Below the pieces are notes generated by a model. The model saw only the letters and a program-made list of their open reading frames with translations, ran no database searches and had not been told where the DNA came from. The position numbers and the translations under genes are program-made. From assembly GCA_030613505.1 (NCBI GenBank), contig JAUWLW010000002.1, forward strand, positions 49,424-113,423: a stretch of DNA of 64,000 bases, written 5' to 3'. Of the stretch, positions 41,606 to 49,328 are shown piece after piece. The DNA comes from Candidatus Zixiibacteriota bacterium. Its GTDB lineage: Bacteria; RBG-13-66-14; B26-G2; WVWN01. Numbering within the stretch: the first letter of the stretch is position 1; every line of letters begins with the position of its first letter.

Positions 41606-43021
41606 TTAATAGCCGAGGCGCGCGAGTTTATCGCGAAGTTCGGCCGCGGCGCGGCGGTCGTCGTACGCGCCGGCGTAGACGCGGTACGTTAGGTCGGGGG
41701 CGGCCTTTATAAACACGTCGGCGTCCGCGCGCGCCGAGATCTCTTTGGCGAGCAGGTAGGCGTGGCGCCGCGGGACGCCTTGTTCGACGCGCACCGCGAA
41801 TCTCGGTTCGCCTTTTACGTAGACGGCAACGACGTCCGCCCCCGTAGCTATGGCGACTTCGCCCTTCCAGGCCATTTCGGGGGGCGCGGCCGGTTCGCGG
41901 AACAAACCTTCGCGCAGCGCCCGCGCGACGAGCGCGTCTTCTCGTAACGCGCCTTTAATGGAGAAGACCACGACGCCTTTTGCGCCGGCTTCTCGCGCCG
42001 CGCGGCCTTTCGCGACCATCTCCTCGCCGACGGCGTCGTCGAATTCGTCGGCCGCAACCTCGGGGACCATAATGCCGGCATATATATGGCGGCCGGACGC
42101 GACGCCGAAGGCGTCTTCGATTTGTTTGCCTACCACGCCGGCGTCGCGGCTGTACGCCATCGGCATTACGGCGTCTACGTAACCGCCCTCAAGCCAGGCG
42201 GTCCAATCCTGGAGGCAGTCGTTGTAGGCGGTCCCGGTTCGAGAGGCGAAGACGGCCGCGGTTAGGGAGCACGTCGGCTCGAGTTTCGCGAGGCCGTTGT
42301 AGAGGCGGTTGATGAAGGCGCTAATCTTGTGTCGCCGCCAATCCGCGAAGGCCTGCGCGTCGTCCAGCGTCTTCCCGGTTTCGGCTTGATATAACTCTAT
42401 GGCTTTGGGGTGCCGGCCGAAGGCGGGCGTGGGGTAGCGGACGTAGTCGAGGTGTAGGCCGTCGACGTCGTAGTTGGCGACGATATCGCCGAATACGTTA
42501 TACAGGTAATCCTGGACTTCGGGCAGCGCGGGCTCGAGCCACGCCATGCCGTAGCGGTCCCACGTTTCGCCGCGGCCGTTTTGGCTCAGCCACTCCGGGT
42601 GCTCGAGCGCGGGGTGCCCGGGCGGCGTGGGCGTCTTCCGGTTTAAAACGACGTACGTCGTGACCCAGGCGTGGACTTCCAGGCCGGCGCCGTGCCCTTT
42701 ATTTATTATATCTTCTAACGGGTCGAAGTCGGCCGGCCGGCCGGCGACGTGTGGAGAGCGGGGTTCCGGGTTGGTGAACCGAGCGTCGTTTTTATTGGGG
42801 ACGTAAAGCGCGTCGCCGCGATAGCGGACCTCGACGAAGAGCGCGTTGAAGTTGTGGCTCGCGGCGGCGCTCACGACTTGGCCCACGGCCGCGGGCGAGT
42901 TCATGTCCCACGGGCAAACCCACAGGCCCCGGAGTTCGTCGGCCGTTTCGGCAACGCCGGTTAGCGGCGCGACGGTGAGTAGCAATAACGTATATGGACG
43001 TAGGACCTTGGCGCGTTCCAT
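41606..43021 (-). CDS. GHL10-type glycoside hydrolase-like protein with SPOR domain
   Basis: The protein is 471 residues from the ATG at 43021, with a signal peptide (LLLLTVAPLTGVA). Residues 25-350 form a TIM barrel of the GHL10/DUF187 family (ELRGLWVCPWDM, VEVRYRGDALY, DGLHLDYVRYP, VMPMAYSRDAG). The last 70 residues look like a SPOR peptidoglycan-binding domain (YLLAKEISARADADVFI, YRVYAGAYDDRRAAAELRDKL). It probably acts on cell-wall or exopolysaccharide glycans, and SPOR would place it at denuded septal peptidoglycan. The upstream ATG at 43057 is less likely because a promoter sits directly before 43021. Confidence 0.85.
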   Translation of the reverse strand: MERAKVLRPYTLLLLTVAPLTGVAETADELRGLWVCPWDMNSPAAVGQVVSAAASHNFNALFVEVRYRGDALYVPNKNDARFTNPEPRSPHVAGRPADFDPLEDIINKGHGAGLEVHAWVTTYVVLNRKTPTPPGHPALEHPEWLSQNGRGETWDRYGMAWLEPALPEVQDYLYNVFGDIVANYDVDGLHLDYVRYPTPAFGRHPKAIELYQAETGKTLDDAQAFADWRRHKISAFINRLYNGLAKLEPTCSLTAAVFASRTGTAYNDCLQDWTAWLEGGYVDAVMPMAYSRDAGVVGKQIEDAFGVASGRHIYAGIMVPEVAADEFDDAVGEEMVAKGRAAREAGAKGVVVFSIKGALREDALVARALREGLFREPAAPPEMAWKGEVAIATGADVVAVYVKGEPRFAVRVEQGVPRRHAYLLAKEISARADADVFIKAAPDLTYRVYAGAYDDRRAAAELRDKLARLGY

Positions 43022-43028
43022 CGAAACT

Positions 43029-43057
43029 ATGATATGTAAAAACGCGGGCCGACGCAA
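43029..43057 (-). promoter_or_regulatory. Leaderless promoter of the GHL10-cytochrome operon
   Basis: On the minus strand TTGCGT (43052-43057) and TATCAT (43029-43034) are 17 bp apart, then 7 bases, then the ATG at 43021. Transcription would start at the initiation codon. Confidence 0.6.
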
Positions 43058-43070
43058 ACCTTTATTTATA

Positions 43071-43100
43071 TTGAGGGCGGCGTCCGACAGGTGTTATATT
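43071..43100 (+). promoter_or_regulatory. Leaderless promoter of the GT39-TPR gene
   Basis: TTGAGG (43071-43076), 18 bp, TATATT (43095-43100), then 6 bases to the ATG at 43107, which would be the transcription start. Divergent from the promoter at 43029-43057. Confidence 0.55.
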
Positions 43101-43106
43101 CCGGCG

Positions 43107-45287
43107 ATGGTTGCGGAAGTTGCGGAGAAGAGTTGGACGCGCCGGGACTGGTTTATATTAGCCGCGGTCGTGGCCTGGGCCGTCGGGGTCCGGCTCCTTT
43201 TACTCGCGACGGCCGGCGACCACGCGTACTACCGGACGCCGGTGATGGATATGGCCTACCACGACGCGTGGGCGCGCCGTATCGCCGACGGCGACTTTTG
43301 GGGGAGCGAGATTTTCTTCCGGGCGCCGCTGTACCCGTATTTTTTAGGGTTATTGTATTGGTTGGGTAAAGGGTCCATCCTGTTTGCGCGCGTCGCGCAG
43401 GGTTTCGTCGGCGGCGTGAGCGCGGGGCTTTGTTTCTTGCTTGGCCGCGAGTTCTTTGACAGGCGGGTGGGCGCCGTGGCGGCGGTCGCCCTCGGTACAA
43501 TATGGATCGCGATTTTCTACGACGTGGAGTTGCTGCTTGTCGTGCTCGAGGTCCCGCTGGGGCTCGCGTTCGTGTACGCCGTCGTACGATCGGTGAAGAC
43601 CGGTAAATACCGGTGGGCGGCGGCCGCGGGTGGAGCGTTGGGGCTGGCCGCGATAACCAGGCCCAACGTCCTTGCCGTGGCGGCTTTTATCTGGCTGGCG
43701 TACGTCGCGGCCCGGGCCGGGACGCGGTTGCCCCGGCGACGAATAATCGTGTCGCTCGTGCTCTTATACGGCCTCGCCGCGGCGGTGGTGGGAGCGGTCG
43801 CGGCGCGGAACTACGCCGTCGCGCGGGAGCCGGTTCTGATATCATGCCAGGGCGGCGTCAACTTGTGGATGGGCAACAACCCCGAAGCGGACGGAATGAC
43901 GGCGATAGTCCCGGGCACCCACGGCGATTGGTGGCGGGGTTATTACGAATCGATACGGATGGCGGAGGAGGCCGCCGGTAGGCCCCTTGCCCGTTCGGAG
44001 GTGGACCGCTACTACCTGGCGCGCGTGGCCGAGTTTGCCCGCACGCAGCCGTTGACGGCGCTCAAGTTGCTTACGCAGAAAACCTATTTCTTTACGAACG
44101 CGTACGAAGTGGCGAATAATTTCGACCTCTATTACCTGAAAAAGCATTTCCGGGTGTTGAAATACGACCCCGTAAGCCTGTACGTCGTTTTACCGTTCGC
44201 CTTTTTCGGGATGATTCTGTGCGCGCGGCGATGGCGGCAATTGGCGCCGTCATATATCTACGTCGTCGTCTATTCCGCGTCGGTGATATTGTTCTTCGTG
44301 AACGCGCGGTTTCGGATGCCCGTCGTACCGTATTTTTGCGTGTTCGCCGCGGCCGCTTTCTTTTATTTTTGGGATAATTTGCGAAGGTGGCGCGGCGTAC
44401 AAATAGGTTGGCGCGTCGCGGCGCTCGCGGCGTTGTTCGTCTTCTGCGACGCGGACCCGTTCGGTATAGGCCGTCAATCGAAGTTCGAGGCGCAAGGCCA
44501 CTATTCGATGGGTACGGTGTACCTCGCGGACGGCGACCTGGACGCCGCCGAGCGCGAGTACGAGGCGGCGCTGGAGGCGAATTGGGAAATAGCCGGCATG
44601 AACACGCTAAACGACCTCGGCATCATCGCGGCGCGGCGTGGCGATATGGCGAAGGCCGAGCATTACTTCCGGCTGGCGGTAAGGGTCAAACCCGATTACA
44701 GCAAGGGGTGGAACAACATAGGCAACATCCGCGCGCAGGCCGGCGACGTCGAGGGGGCGCGCGAGTGCTACGAGCGCGCGCTGGCCGTGGAGCCGGAGGA
44801 CGGCCGGGCGTACTATTTTTACGGGAAGCTCCTGTTGCAGGAGGGCGACGTGGACGGCGCCGCGGAGAAATTCGAACGTTCCGTTCACTTCCAGCCCAAT
44901 TTGAGCGCGGCCTGGTACGAGCTGGGCAACGTTACCCGCGACGGGGGCGACCTCGAGCGTGCCCGCGACTGTTACAAGGAGGCGGCGTACTACGAGCCTA
45001 AGGCTTTGGACGTTAAGCACCGGCTGGGAGAGGTCCTCCTACGGATGGGCGATTACGCCGCCGCGGAACGGGAGTACCTTCTTATCCTCGATATCGCGGA
45101 GGACCCGCGCGCGCGGTACAACCTGGCGTGCGCGTTGGCGTGGCAAGGCCGCGGCGACGAGGCGATGGCCCATCTAAGCCGCGCCGTCGAGCTTGCGCCC
45201 GGGCGTTATAAGGAGATGGCGGCTCGAGATGAGGACCTCGCGTCGCTGCGCGGCAGGCCGGATTTCGAGCGCCTGGTAGTCCGGTAG
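43107..45287 (+). CDS. GT39-like membrane glycosyltransferase with C-terminal TPR array
   Basis: From the ATG at 43107 the protein has 726 residues: about ten TM helices with a PMT_2-like N-terminus (MDMAYHDAWARRIADGDFWG, FFRAPLYPYFLGLLYW) to residue 450, then six or so TPRs (AQGHYSMGTVYLADGDLDAA, GWNNIGNIRAQAGDVEGA, AWYELGNVTRDGGDLERA). It likely glycosylates exported proteins or lipids, with TPRs binding the acceptor. The open frame extends upstream to 42846, but that part overlaps the divergent gene and promoter and is not coding. Confidence 0.87.
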   Translation: MVAEVAEKSWTRRDWFILAAVVAWAVGVRLLLLATAGDHAYYRTPVMDMAYHDAWARRIADGDFWGSEIFFRAPLYPYFLGLLYWLGKGSILFARVAQGFVGGVSAGLCFLLGREFFDRRVGAVAAVALGTIWIAIFYDVELLLVVLEVPLGLAFVYAVVRSVKTGKYRWAAAAGGALGLAAITRPNVLAVAAFIWLAYVAARAGTRLPRRRIIVSLVLLYGLAAAVVGAVAARNYAVAREPVLISCQGGVNLWMGNNPEADGMTAIVPGTHGDWWRGYYESIRMAEEAAGRPLARSEVDRYYLARVAEFARTQPLTALKLLTQKTYFFTNAYEVANNFDLYYLKKHFRVLKYDPVSLYVVLPFAFFGMILCARRWRQLAPSYIYVVVYSASVILFFVNARFRMPVVPYFCVFAAAAFFYFWDNLRRWRGVQIGWRVAALAALFVFCDADPFGIGRQSKFEAQGHYSMGTVYLADGDLDAAEREYEAALEANWEIAGMNTLNDLGIIAARRGDMAKAEHYFRLAVRVKPDYSKGWNNIGNIRAQAGDVEGARECYERALAVEPEDGRAYYFYGKLLLQEGDVDGAAEKFERSVHFQPNLSAAWYELGNVTRDGGDLERARDCYKEAAYYEPKALDVKHRLGEVLLRMGDYAAAEREYLLILDIAEDPRARYNLACALAWQGRGDEAMAHLSRAVELAPGRYKEMAARDEDLASLRGRPDFERLVVR

Positions 45288-45318
45288 TAGTTATTGCGTC
45301 GGCAGGCCGGGCATTAGT

Positions 45319-45324
45319 TATAAT
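45319..45324 (+). promoter_or_regulatory. -10 box of the small membrane protein gene
   Basis: Perfect TATAAT; the best -35 is TTGCGT at 45294-45299 with a long 19-bp spacer. The leader carries AAGAGGTG. Confidence 0.4.
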
Positions 45325-45346
45325 ACCCCGGTAAGAGGTGAACGTT

Positions 45347-45835
45347 ATGTTGGTATGGAACCCCGAAGTCACGATGGGCAACGTCATCCTGGCGAGTCTG
45401 TTGTTGCTGACGTTCGTCGGCCTGATTATGAATTATTTCCAAATGCGCAAGACTATAACGCAGAAGCGCGCCGAGTTCCTGATAACGCTGGCGAGGGATT
45501 ACCTCCTGGACCCGGACTTGATTGAATTGTATTACGAGATAGACTACGAGAAGTTCGAGTTCGACGAGGGGATGCTGCAAACCGACCGGGAGAAGAAGCT
45601 GGACAAACTGCTCTATGTCTACGAGAACATCGCTCGGATGTACGTTATGGACAACATCAATAAGAACGACATCAAATACTTCGCGTACCGCTTCATCCGG
45701 GTCTACCAGAACCCGGAAGTGAAGAAGTACGTCGCGTTCTTAAACGAGTGGTATGGGAAGAAGCTGTCGGTCAAGCCATTCGAGGCGTTCCAGAAGGTCG
45801 GGCCGATACTCGAGAGGGAATTCCGGCGCCGATAA
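45347..45835 (+). CDS. Small membrane-anchored protein of unknown function (DUF4760-like)
   Basis: This 162-residue protein has one TM helix near the N-terminus (NVILASLLLLTFVGLIMNYF) followed by a helical cytoplasmic domain rich in Tyr, Glu and Asp. The pattern resembles DUF4760-type proteins, but I would not assign a function. GAGGTG lies 6 bp before the ATG at 45347; the in-frame GTG at 45338 overlaps that site. A strong terminator follows. Confidence 0.8.
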   Translation: MLVWNPEVTMGNVILASLLLLTFVGLIMNYFQMRKTITQKRAEFLITLARDYLLDPDLIELYYEIDYEKFEFDEGMLQTDREKKLDKLLYVYENIARMYVMDNINKNDIKYFAYRFIRVYQNPEVKKYVAFLNEWYGKKLSVKPFEAFQKVGPILEREFRRR

Positions 45836-45850
45836 GGGCGTTATTGATTT

Positions 45851-45886
45851 AGGAAAAAACCGCCGGCTGGGCCGGCGGCTTTTTCC
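45851..45886. terminator. Bidirectional terminator between convergent genes
   Basis: AGGAAAAAA, stem CCGCCGGC (45860-45867), loop TGG, GCCGGCGG (45871-45878), then CTTTTTCCT. Confidence 0.88.
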
Positions 45887-45905
45887 TATTTATTTTCCGT
45901 ATTAA

Positions 45906-47009
45906 TTATACCAGCGCCCGGGCGCCCTCGAGGACCTGGTTCAACAGCGACGACGTACTCGTGAAGTAGCCGCCGCCGAGGCAGGCTATCACTATCACGA
46001 TTAATACGATGACGATTATCGCGACGACGACCGCGATTATCACCTTCGTTTTACTTACGGGCTTCTTGCCGGTCACCGCTCCCGTCACGCCGTCCATGAC
46101 GCAGTTGTACGGCTTGGCCTTGTACGTGTACGTGAGCCACCAGAAGGGGTGGTACGAGAGGCGCGCGGTGAGGTTGGAGAGCTGCGTACTACAAGACTCG
46201 AGGCGCTCCACCTCGCCGTCGCAGGCCTTGCGCTCGAGCGCCTCCACCTTCATATTGGCGCGTCGTTTGGCCTCCGCGGCGTCGAAGGCCGCGCGTTCGA
46301 CGGGAAAGTCGTCCTCGCGGACGGCGCGGCCGTACGGCTCGGCCCCCTCGTCGCGCGTGAAGTTGCCCGGGTCGCCGGCCAGCTTGTCGAGGTCGTCCTG
46401 GGACAGGCCGCTCGAGGCCGCCAACCCCACGCGGTAGTGGCCTACGTGGGTCCCGGAGGTGCTGTGCCATTCTTTGTACGGTTCATCCTCCTGATACGTT
46501 GAGCGCGCGCCCTGGGCGTTAGTGCGCGTCTTCGTTACGGTGCGGTATCTGGTGGTGCTGTTCCGGCCCGTCCACGCCGAGGTCGCGTCGCAGTTGCAGA
46601 CGTACAGCGGCACGTATTTGGCGGTTACTTTCGTTACGGTCGCTGCGGTGTCGGCGTCGCCGGCGGTGAAGACTCCCTTATCGAGCCATTCGTTCAAGTG
46701 CTCCAACATGTTGCTCTGGAAGATTTTAAACGTCGTAATATATTCCGGAACTTCGGCCTTCTCGGCCGCCGGCGCCGCCGCGGCCGGCAGAAGGTACGAC
46801 GCGCCGCAATATTGACACACGGCCTCCGCCATCCCGGGCCGTAGGTCTATCTTGCCGCCGCACCCGGCGCACTTCAGGCTGATGAGTTTTTCGGCGGCCT
46901 CGACCGCGAACACCTCGGCGCCGCAGCTCGCGCACTTGACGGCTTTTCCCGCGTTGGCGTCGGTGTAGGTTATGGCGGCCTCGCATTTAGGGCATTTGAT
47001 CTCGGGCAT
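45906..47009 (-). CDS. Double zinc-ribbon protein with C-terminal membrane anchor
   Basis: The 367-residue protein starts with two zinc ribbons (CPKC...CASC at residues 6-31 and CAGC...CQYC at 47-70), continues with a soluble domain of unknown type (about 90-310) containing conserved Trp, Tyr and Cys, and ends with a hydrophobic helix (KVIIAVVVAIIVIVLIVIVI). No enzymatic motif is visible. A strong Shine-Dalgarno (AAAGGAGG) precedes the ATG. A possible promoter is TTGACT (47063-47068), 17 bp, TAATTT (47040-47045) on the minus strand. Confidence 0.82.
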   Translation of the reverse strand: MPEIKCPKCEAAITYTDANAGKAVKCASCGAEVFAVEAAEKLISLKCAGCGGKIDLRPGMAEAVCQYCGASYLLPAAAAPAAEKAEVPEYITTFKIFQSNMLEHLNEWLDKGVFTAGDADTAATVTKVTAKYVPLYVCNCDATSAWTGRNSTTRYRTVTKTRTNAQGARSTYQEDEPYKEWHSTSGTHVGHYRVGLAASSGLSQDDLDKLAGDPGNFTRDEGAEPYGRAVREDDFPVERAAFDAAEAKRRANMKVEALERKACDGEVERLESCSTQLSNLTARLSYHPFWWLTYTYKAKPYNCVMDGVTGAVTGKKPVSKTKVIIAVVVAIIVIVLIVIVIACLGGGYFTSTSSLLNQVLEGARALV

Positions 47010-47116
47010 GGTGCTACCTCCTTTTGGCGTTGGCGCCGAAAATTATCATAACGGCGGCGTTAAGTCAAAACGAAAAAGGTCGCTAACAGGACAGCAGCGG
47101 TTTTTTAAAAATTATA

Positions 47117-47166
47117 TTGACTGTGGAAGGTGCGTATATTACTAAAAGCATAGACAATATTACTAA
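47117..47166 (+). promoter_or_regulatory. AT-rich promoter region with direct repeats before the octaheme cytochrome
   Basis: TTGACT (47117-47122), 17 bp, TACTAA (47140-47145). The 10-mer ATATTACTAA occurs twice, at 47136-47145 and 47157-47166, 21 bp apart, which is two helical turns. One copy covers the -10 region and the other the start of the transcript, as expected for a repressor or for an operator that responds to electron-acceptor supply. The leader is about 110 nt. Confidence 0.4.
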
Positions 47167-47263
47167 GAAAGACGGGTGCTCGCAATATTTCGTTCGGGGT
47201 TTCGAAGCGTACGAATTCGGGCCTTTGAAAATCCAGTTAGCGTTGGTATCTTAAGGAGGCTCC

Positions 47264-48613
47264 ATGGCCTTTAAATTGAAAAATATAACGGCCGCCGCGT
47301 CGGCGGTGGCGTTCGTCGCCGGCGTAGTAATATTCGGCTTTATGGAACGGGCGCAGGCGGAGGAGGCGGGAGAAGCTGCGGCCCCGCGGGTTGACGCGAC
47401 TACTAAAAAGTGTATCGATTGCCATCTGGAACAAAAGATAGCCGTTGATTGGATACGCCAGTGGTCGTTGTCGAGGCACGGAGCGAAAGGCGTAGGTTGC
47501 CCCGCTTGCCACCGCGCCCAGCCGACGGACGCCGACAAATGGGAACACGAGGGTTTCCTGTTGACCCACGTACCGACGCCGCGCGACTGCGCGAAGTGCC
47601 ACAAGCGGGAAGGCCGCGAGTTCGAGGAGTCGCACCACGCCAAAGCCGCGCAGTTCATCGGTTCGCTGGATAACTTCCTCGGCGAAGTCGTCGAGGGAAG
47701 CCCGGCGGCCAACCTGGGATGCAAACAGTGCCACGGCTCTACCGTCGAACTCGAAGAGAAGGGCATCCCTGTCGCCGGCACGTGGCCGAACACAGGCATC
47801 GGACGCATAAACCCGGACGGCTCCCGGGGTGCTTGTACCGCATGCCATACCAGGCACATATTTAGTAGACGGCAGGCCCGCGAGCCGGCTACTTGCGGCC
47901 GCTGCCACATGGGCCCCGACCATCCCCAGCTCGAGATCTACGAGGAGTCCAAGCACGGCATCAACTTCGCGGCCTATCGCGGCGAGATGGCTTTGGATGC
48001 CGACGAGTGGATCGTCGGCGAGACTTATACCGCCGCGCCCACGTGCGCTACCTGCCACATGAGCGCTACGTCGACCGTTGGGGTTACCCACGACGTCGGC
48101 GCGCGCATCGCTTGGACCTTGCGGCCCGTCGTCTCCAAGCGTTTAGAAGATTGGGAGACGAAGCGCGCGGCGATGAAGAATGTCTGTTTTGAATGCCACG
48201 GGAAGACCTGGGTCGATAACTATTTCCTGATGTACGAAGACGCGATAGCGTTGTACAACGACAAATTCGGCCGCCCCGCCGCCGGGATTATGACGGCCCT
48301 CAAGGAGCGAGGCGCGATAACGGCGACGCCGTTCGACGACAAGATCGAGTGGACGTTCTTCGAGCTATGGCACCACGAGGGACGGCGCGCGCGCATGGGC
48401 GCCTCGATGATGGGGCCCGATTTCACGCAGTGGCACGGCTTCTACGAGGTCGCGAACCATTTCTACAACAAGTTTATACCCGAAGCAGAGGCGTTGAGCC
48501 CCGGCGTCGCCGCCACGGTCCTCGATATGCCCGAGCATAGATGGCGCAAAGGCCTGACTTCTGAAGAGATACAGGAAATGCTGGACTTCTATGATAAGCG
48601 ATATGGTGAATGA
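47264..48613 (+). CDS. Octaheme cytochrome c, hydroxylamine oxidoreductase-like
   Basis: This exported 449-residue protein has a signal peptide or anchor (about residues 8-32) and eight CxxCH heme sites (CIDCH, CPACH, CAKCH, CKQCH, CTACH, CGRCH, CATCH, CFECH), with no CxxCK. The stretch WPNTGIGRINPDG followed by ACTACHTRH and GPDHPQLEIYEESKHG is diagnostic of the HAO family. These enzymes oxidise hydroxylamine or, in the branch without the cross-linking Tyr, reduce nitrite or hydroxylamine. No membrane quinol oxidase partner (NrfH, NapC, c_M552) is adjacent. AAGGAGG precedes the ATG. Confidence 0.93.
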   Translation: MAFKLKNITAAASAVAFVAGVVIFGFMERAQAEEAGEAAAPRVDATTKKCIDCHLEQKIAVDWIRQWSLSRHGAKGVGCPACHRAQPTDADKWEHEGFLLTHVPTPRDCAKCHKREGREFEESHHAKAAQFIGSLDNFLGEVVEGSPAANLGCKQCHGSTVELEEKGIPVAGTWPNTGIGRINPDGSRGACTACHTRHIFSRRQAREPATCGRCHMGPDHPQLEIYEESKHGINFAAYRGEMALDADEWIVGETYTAAPTCATCHMSATSTVGVTHDVGARIAWTLRPVVSKRLEDWETKRAAMKNVCFECHGKTWVDNYFLMYEDAIALYNDKFGRPAAGIMTALKERGAITATPFDDKIEWTFFELWHHEGRRARMGASMMGPDFTQWHGFYEVANHFYNKFIPEAEALSPGVAATVLDMPEHRWRKGLTSEEIQEMLDFYDKRYGE

Positions 48614-48640
48614 CGCGCGACCGCGATTTTTGAAGGTAAC

Positions 48641-48671
48641 AAAACCGCGCCGCGAGGCGCGGTTTGATTTT
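48641..48671 (+). terminator. Terminator after the octaheme cytochrome gene
   Basis: AAACCGCGCC (48642-48651), loop GCGA, GGCGCGGTTT (48656-48665), then GATTTT. Confidence 0.75.
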
Positions 48672-48698
48672 CCGAGGGTGGCGTTCCATAAGAGAAGC

Positions 48699-48727
48699 TT
48701 TTTTCGCGTCCGAGGCCGTGGTATAAT
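48699..48727 (+). promoter_or_regulatory. Promoter of the lipoprotein gene at 48797
   Basis: TATAAT (48722-48727) with a T-rich, poor -35 (48699-48704) 17 bp upstream. The leader is about 60 nt. Confidence 0.4.
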
Positions 48728-48796
48728 AGCTTTGGAAACATGCTTGAGAACGTTCGAAACTATGAAGGGTAGTTTGAAGTAAGAGGAGGAGGTTGC

Positions 48797-49273
48797 ATGT
48801 CGGCGAAGAAAACGGTTCTTGTAACCGTATGCTTGTTCGTTCTGGCGTGCGGTTCGGGCCCCACGGGCCCGTCGGTACCGCTTAAGCAGTTGGAAGGGGC
48901 TCCGGAAACGGTCGTGATAGAGGGGCGCGATTTTACTTTGGAGACCTTCCTCAACCGCGACTTTTTCCCGATTTGCCCGCCGGACGGGCGACCGCTGATC
49001 GCCGTAGCGTACGTTGTCGCGAGCGGAGAGGAAAAGTTTCCGACCTGGCTTGATGCCGACCGCCTGTGGGTCGTGAACGACGAGGAGGTGTGGGAAGCGG
49101 TGCCGGTGGACGAGAAGTCGCCCTGCCCTGCCAACCAGTTCAAACGGTTCGCCCGGGGCGGGCCCAAGTGGAAGCCGTACATTTACGTCGACGTTATAAT
49201 CCGCTTGGTAGACCCTAAGGGGAATACGTACTTGCTCCGCGCGGCCGACCAACAGATTGGCCTGAGCAGGTAA
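48797..49273 (+). CDS. Small lipoprotein of unknown function
   Basis: The 158-residue protein has a lipobox (VLAC, Cys18) and a beta-rich body with Pro and Trp; no family recognised. A strong Shine-Dalgarno (AGGAGGAGG) is 6 bp before the ATG. It opens a run of secreted proteins extending to 51581. Confidence 0.8.
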   Translation: MSAKKTVLVTVCLFVLACGSGPTGPSVPLKQLEGAPETVVIEGRDFTLETFLNRDFFPICPPDGRPLIAVAYVVASGEEKFPTWLDADRLWVVNDEEVWEAVPVDEKSPCPANQFKRFARGGPKWKPYIYVDVIIRLVDPKGNTYLLRAADQQIGLSR

Positions 49274-49328
49274 CCGCGGTTTCGTAAACGGTTTCATACG
49301 AAAAGCATTCCTCGGGAGGTATCCAAGA

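Noticed and set aside
42846-43106. An upstream extension of the GT39-TPR protein
   Set aside because: It runs through the divergent gene and two promoters and does not resemble the family's N-terminus.
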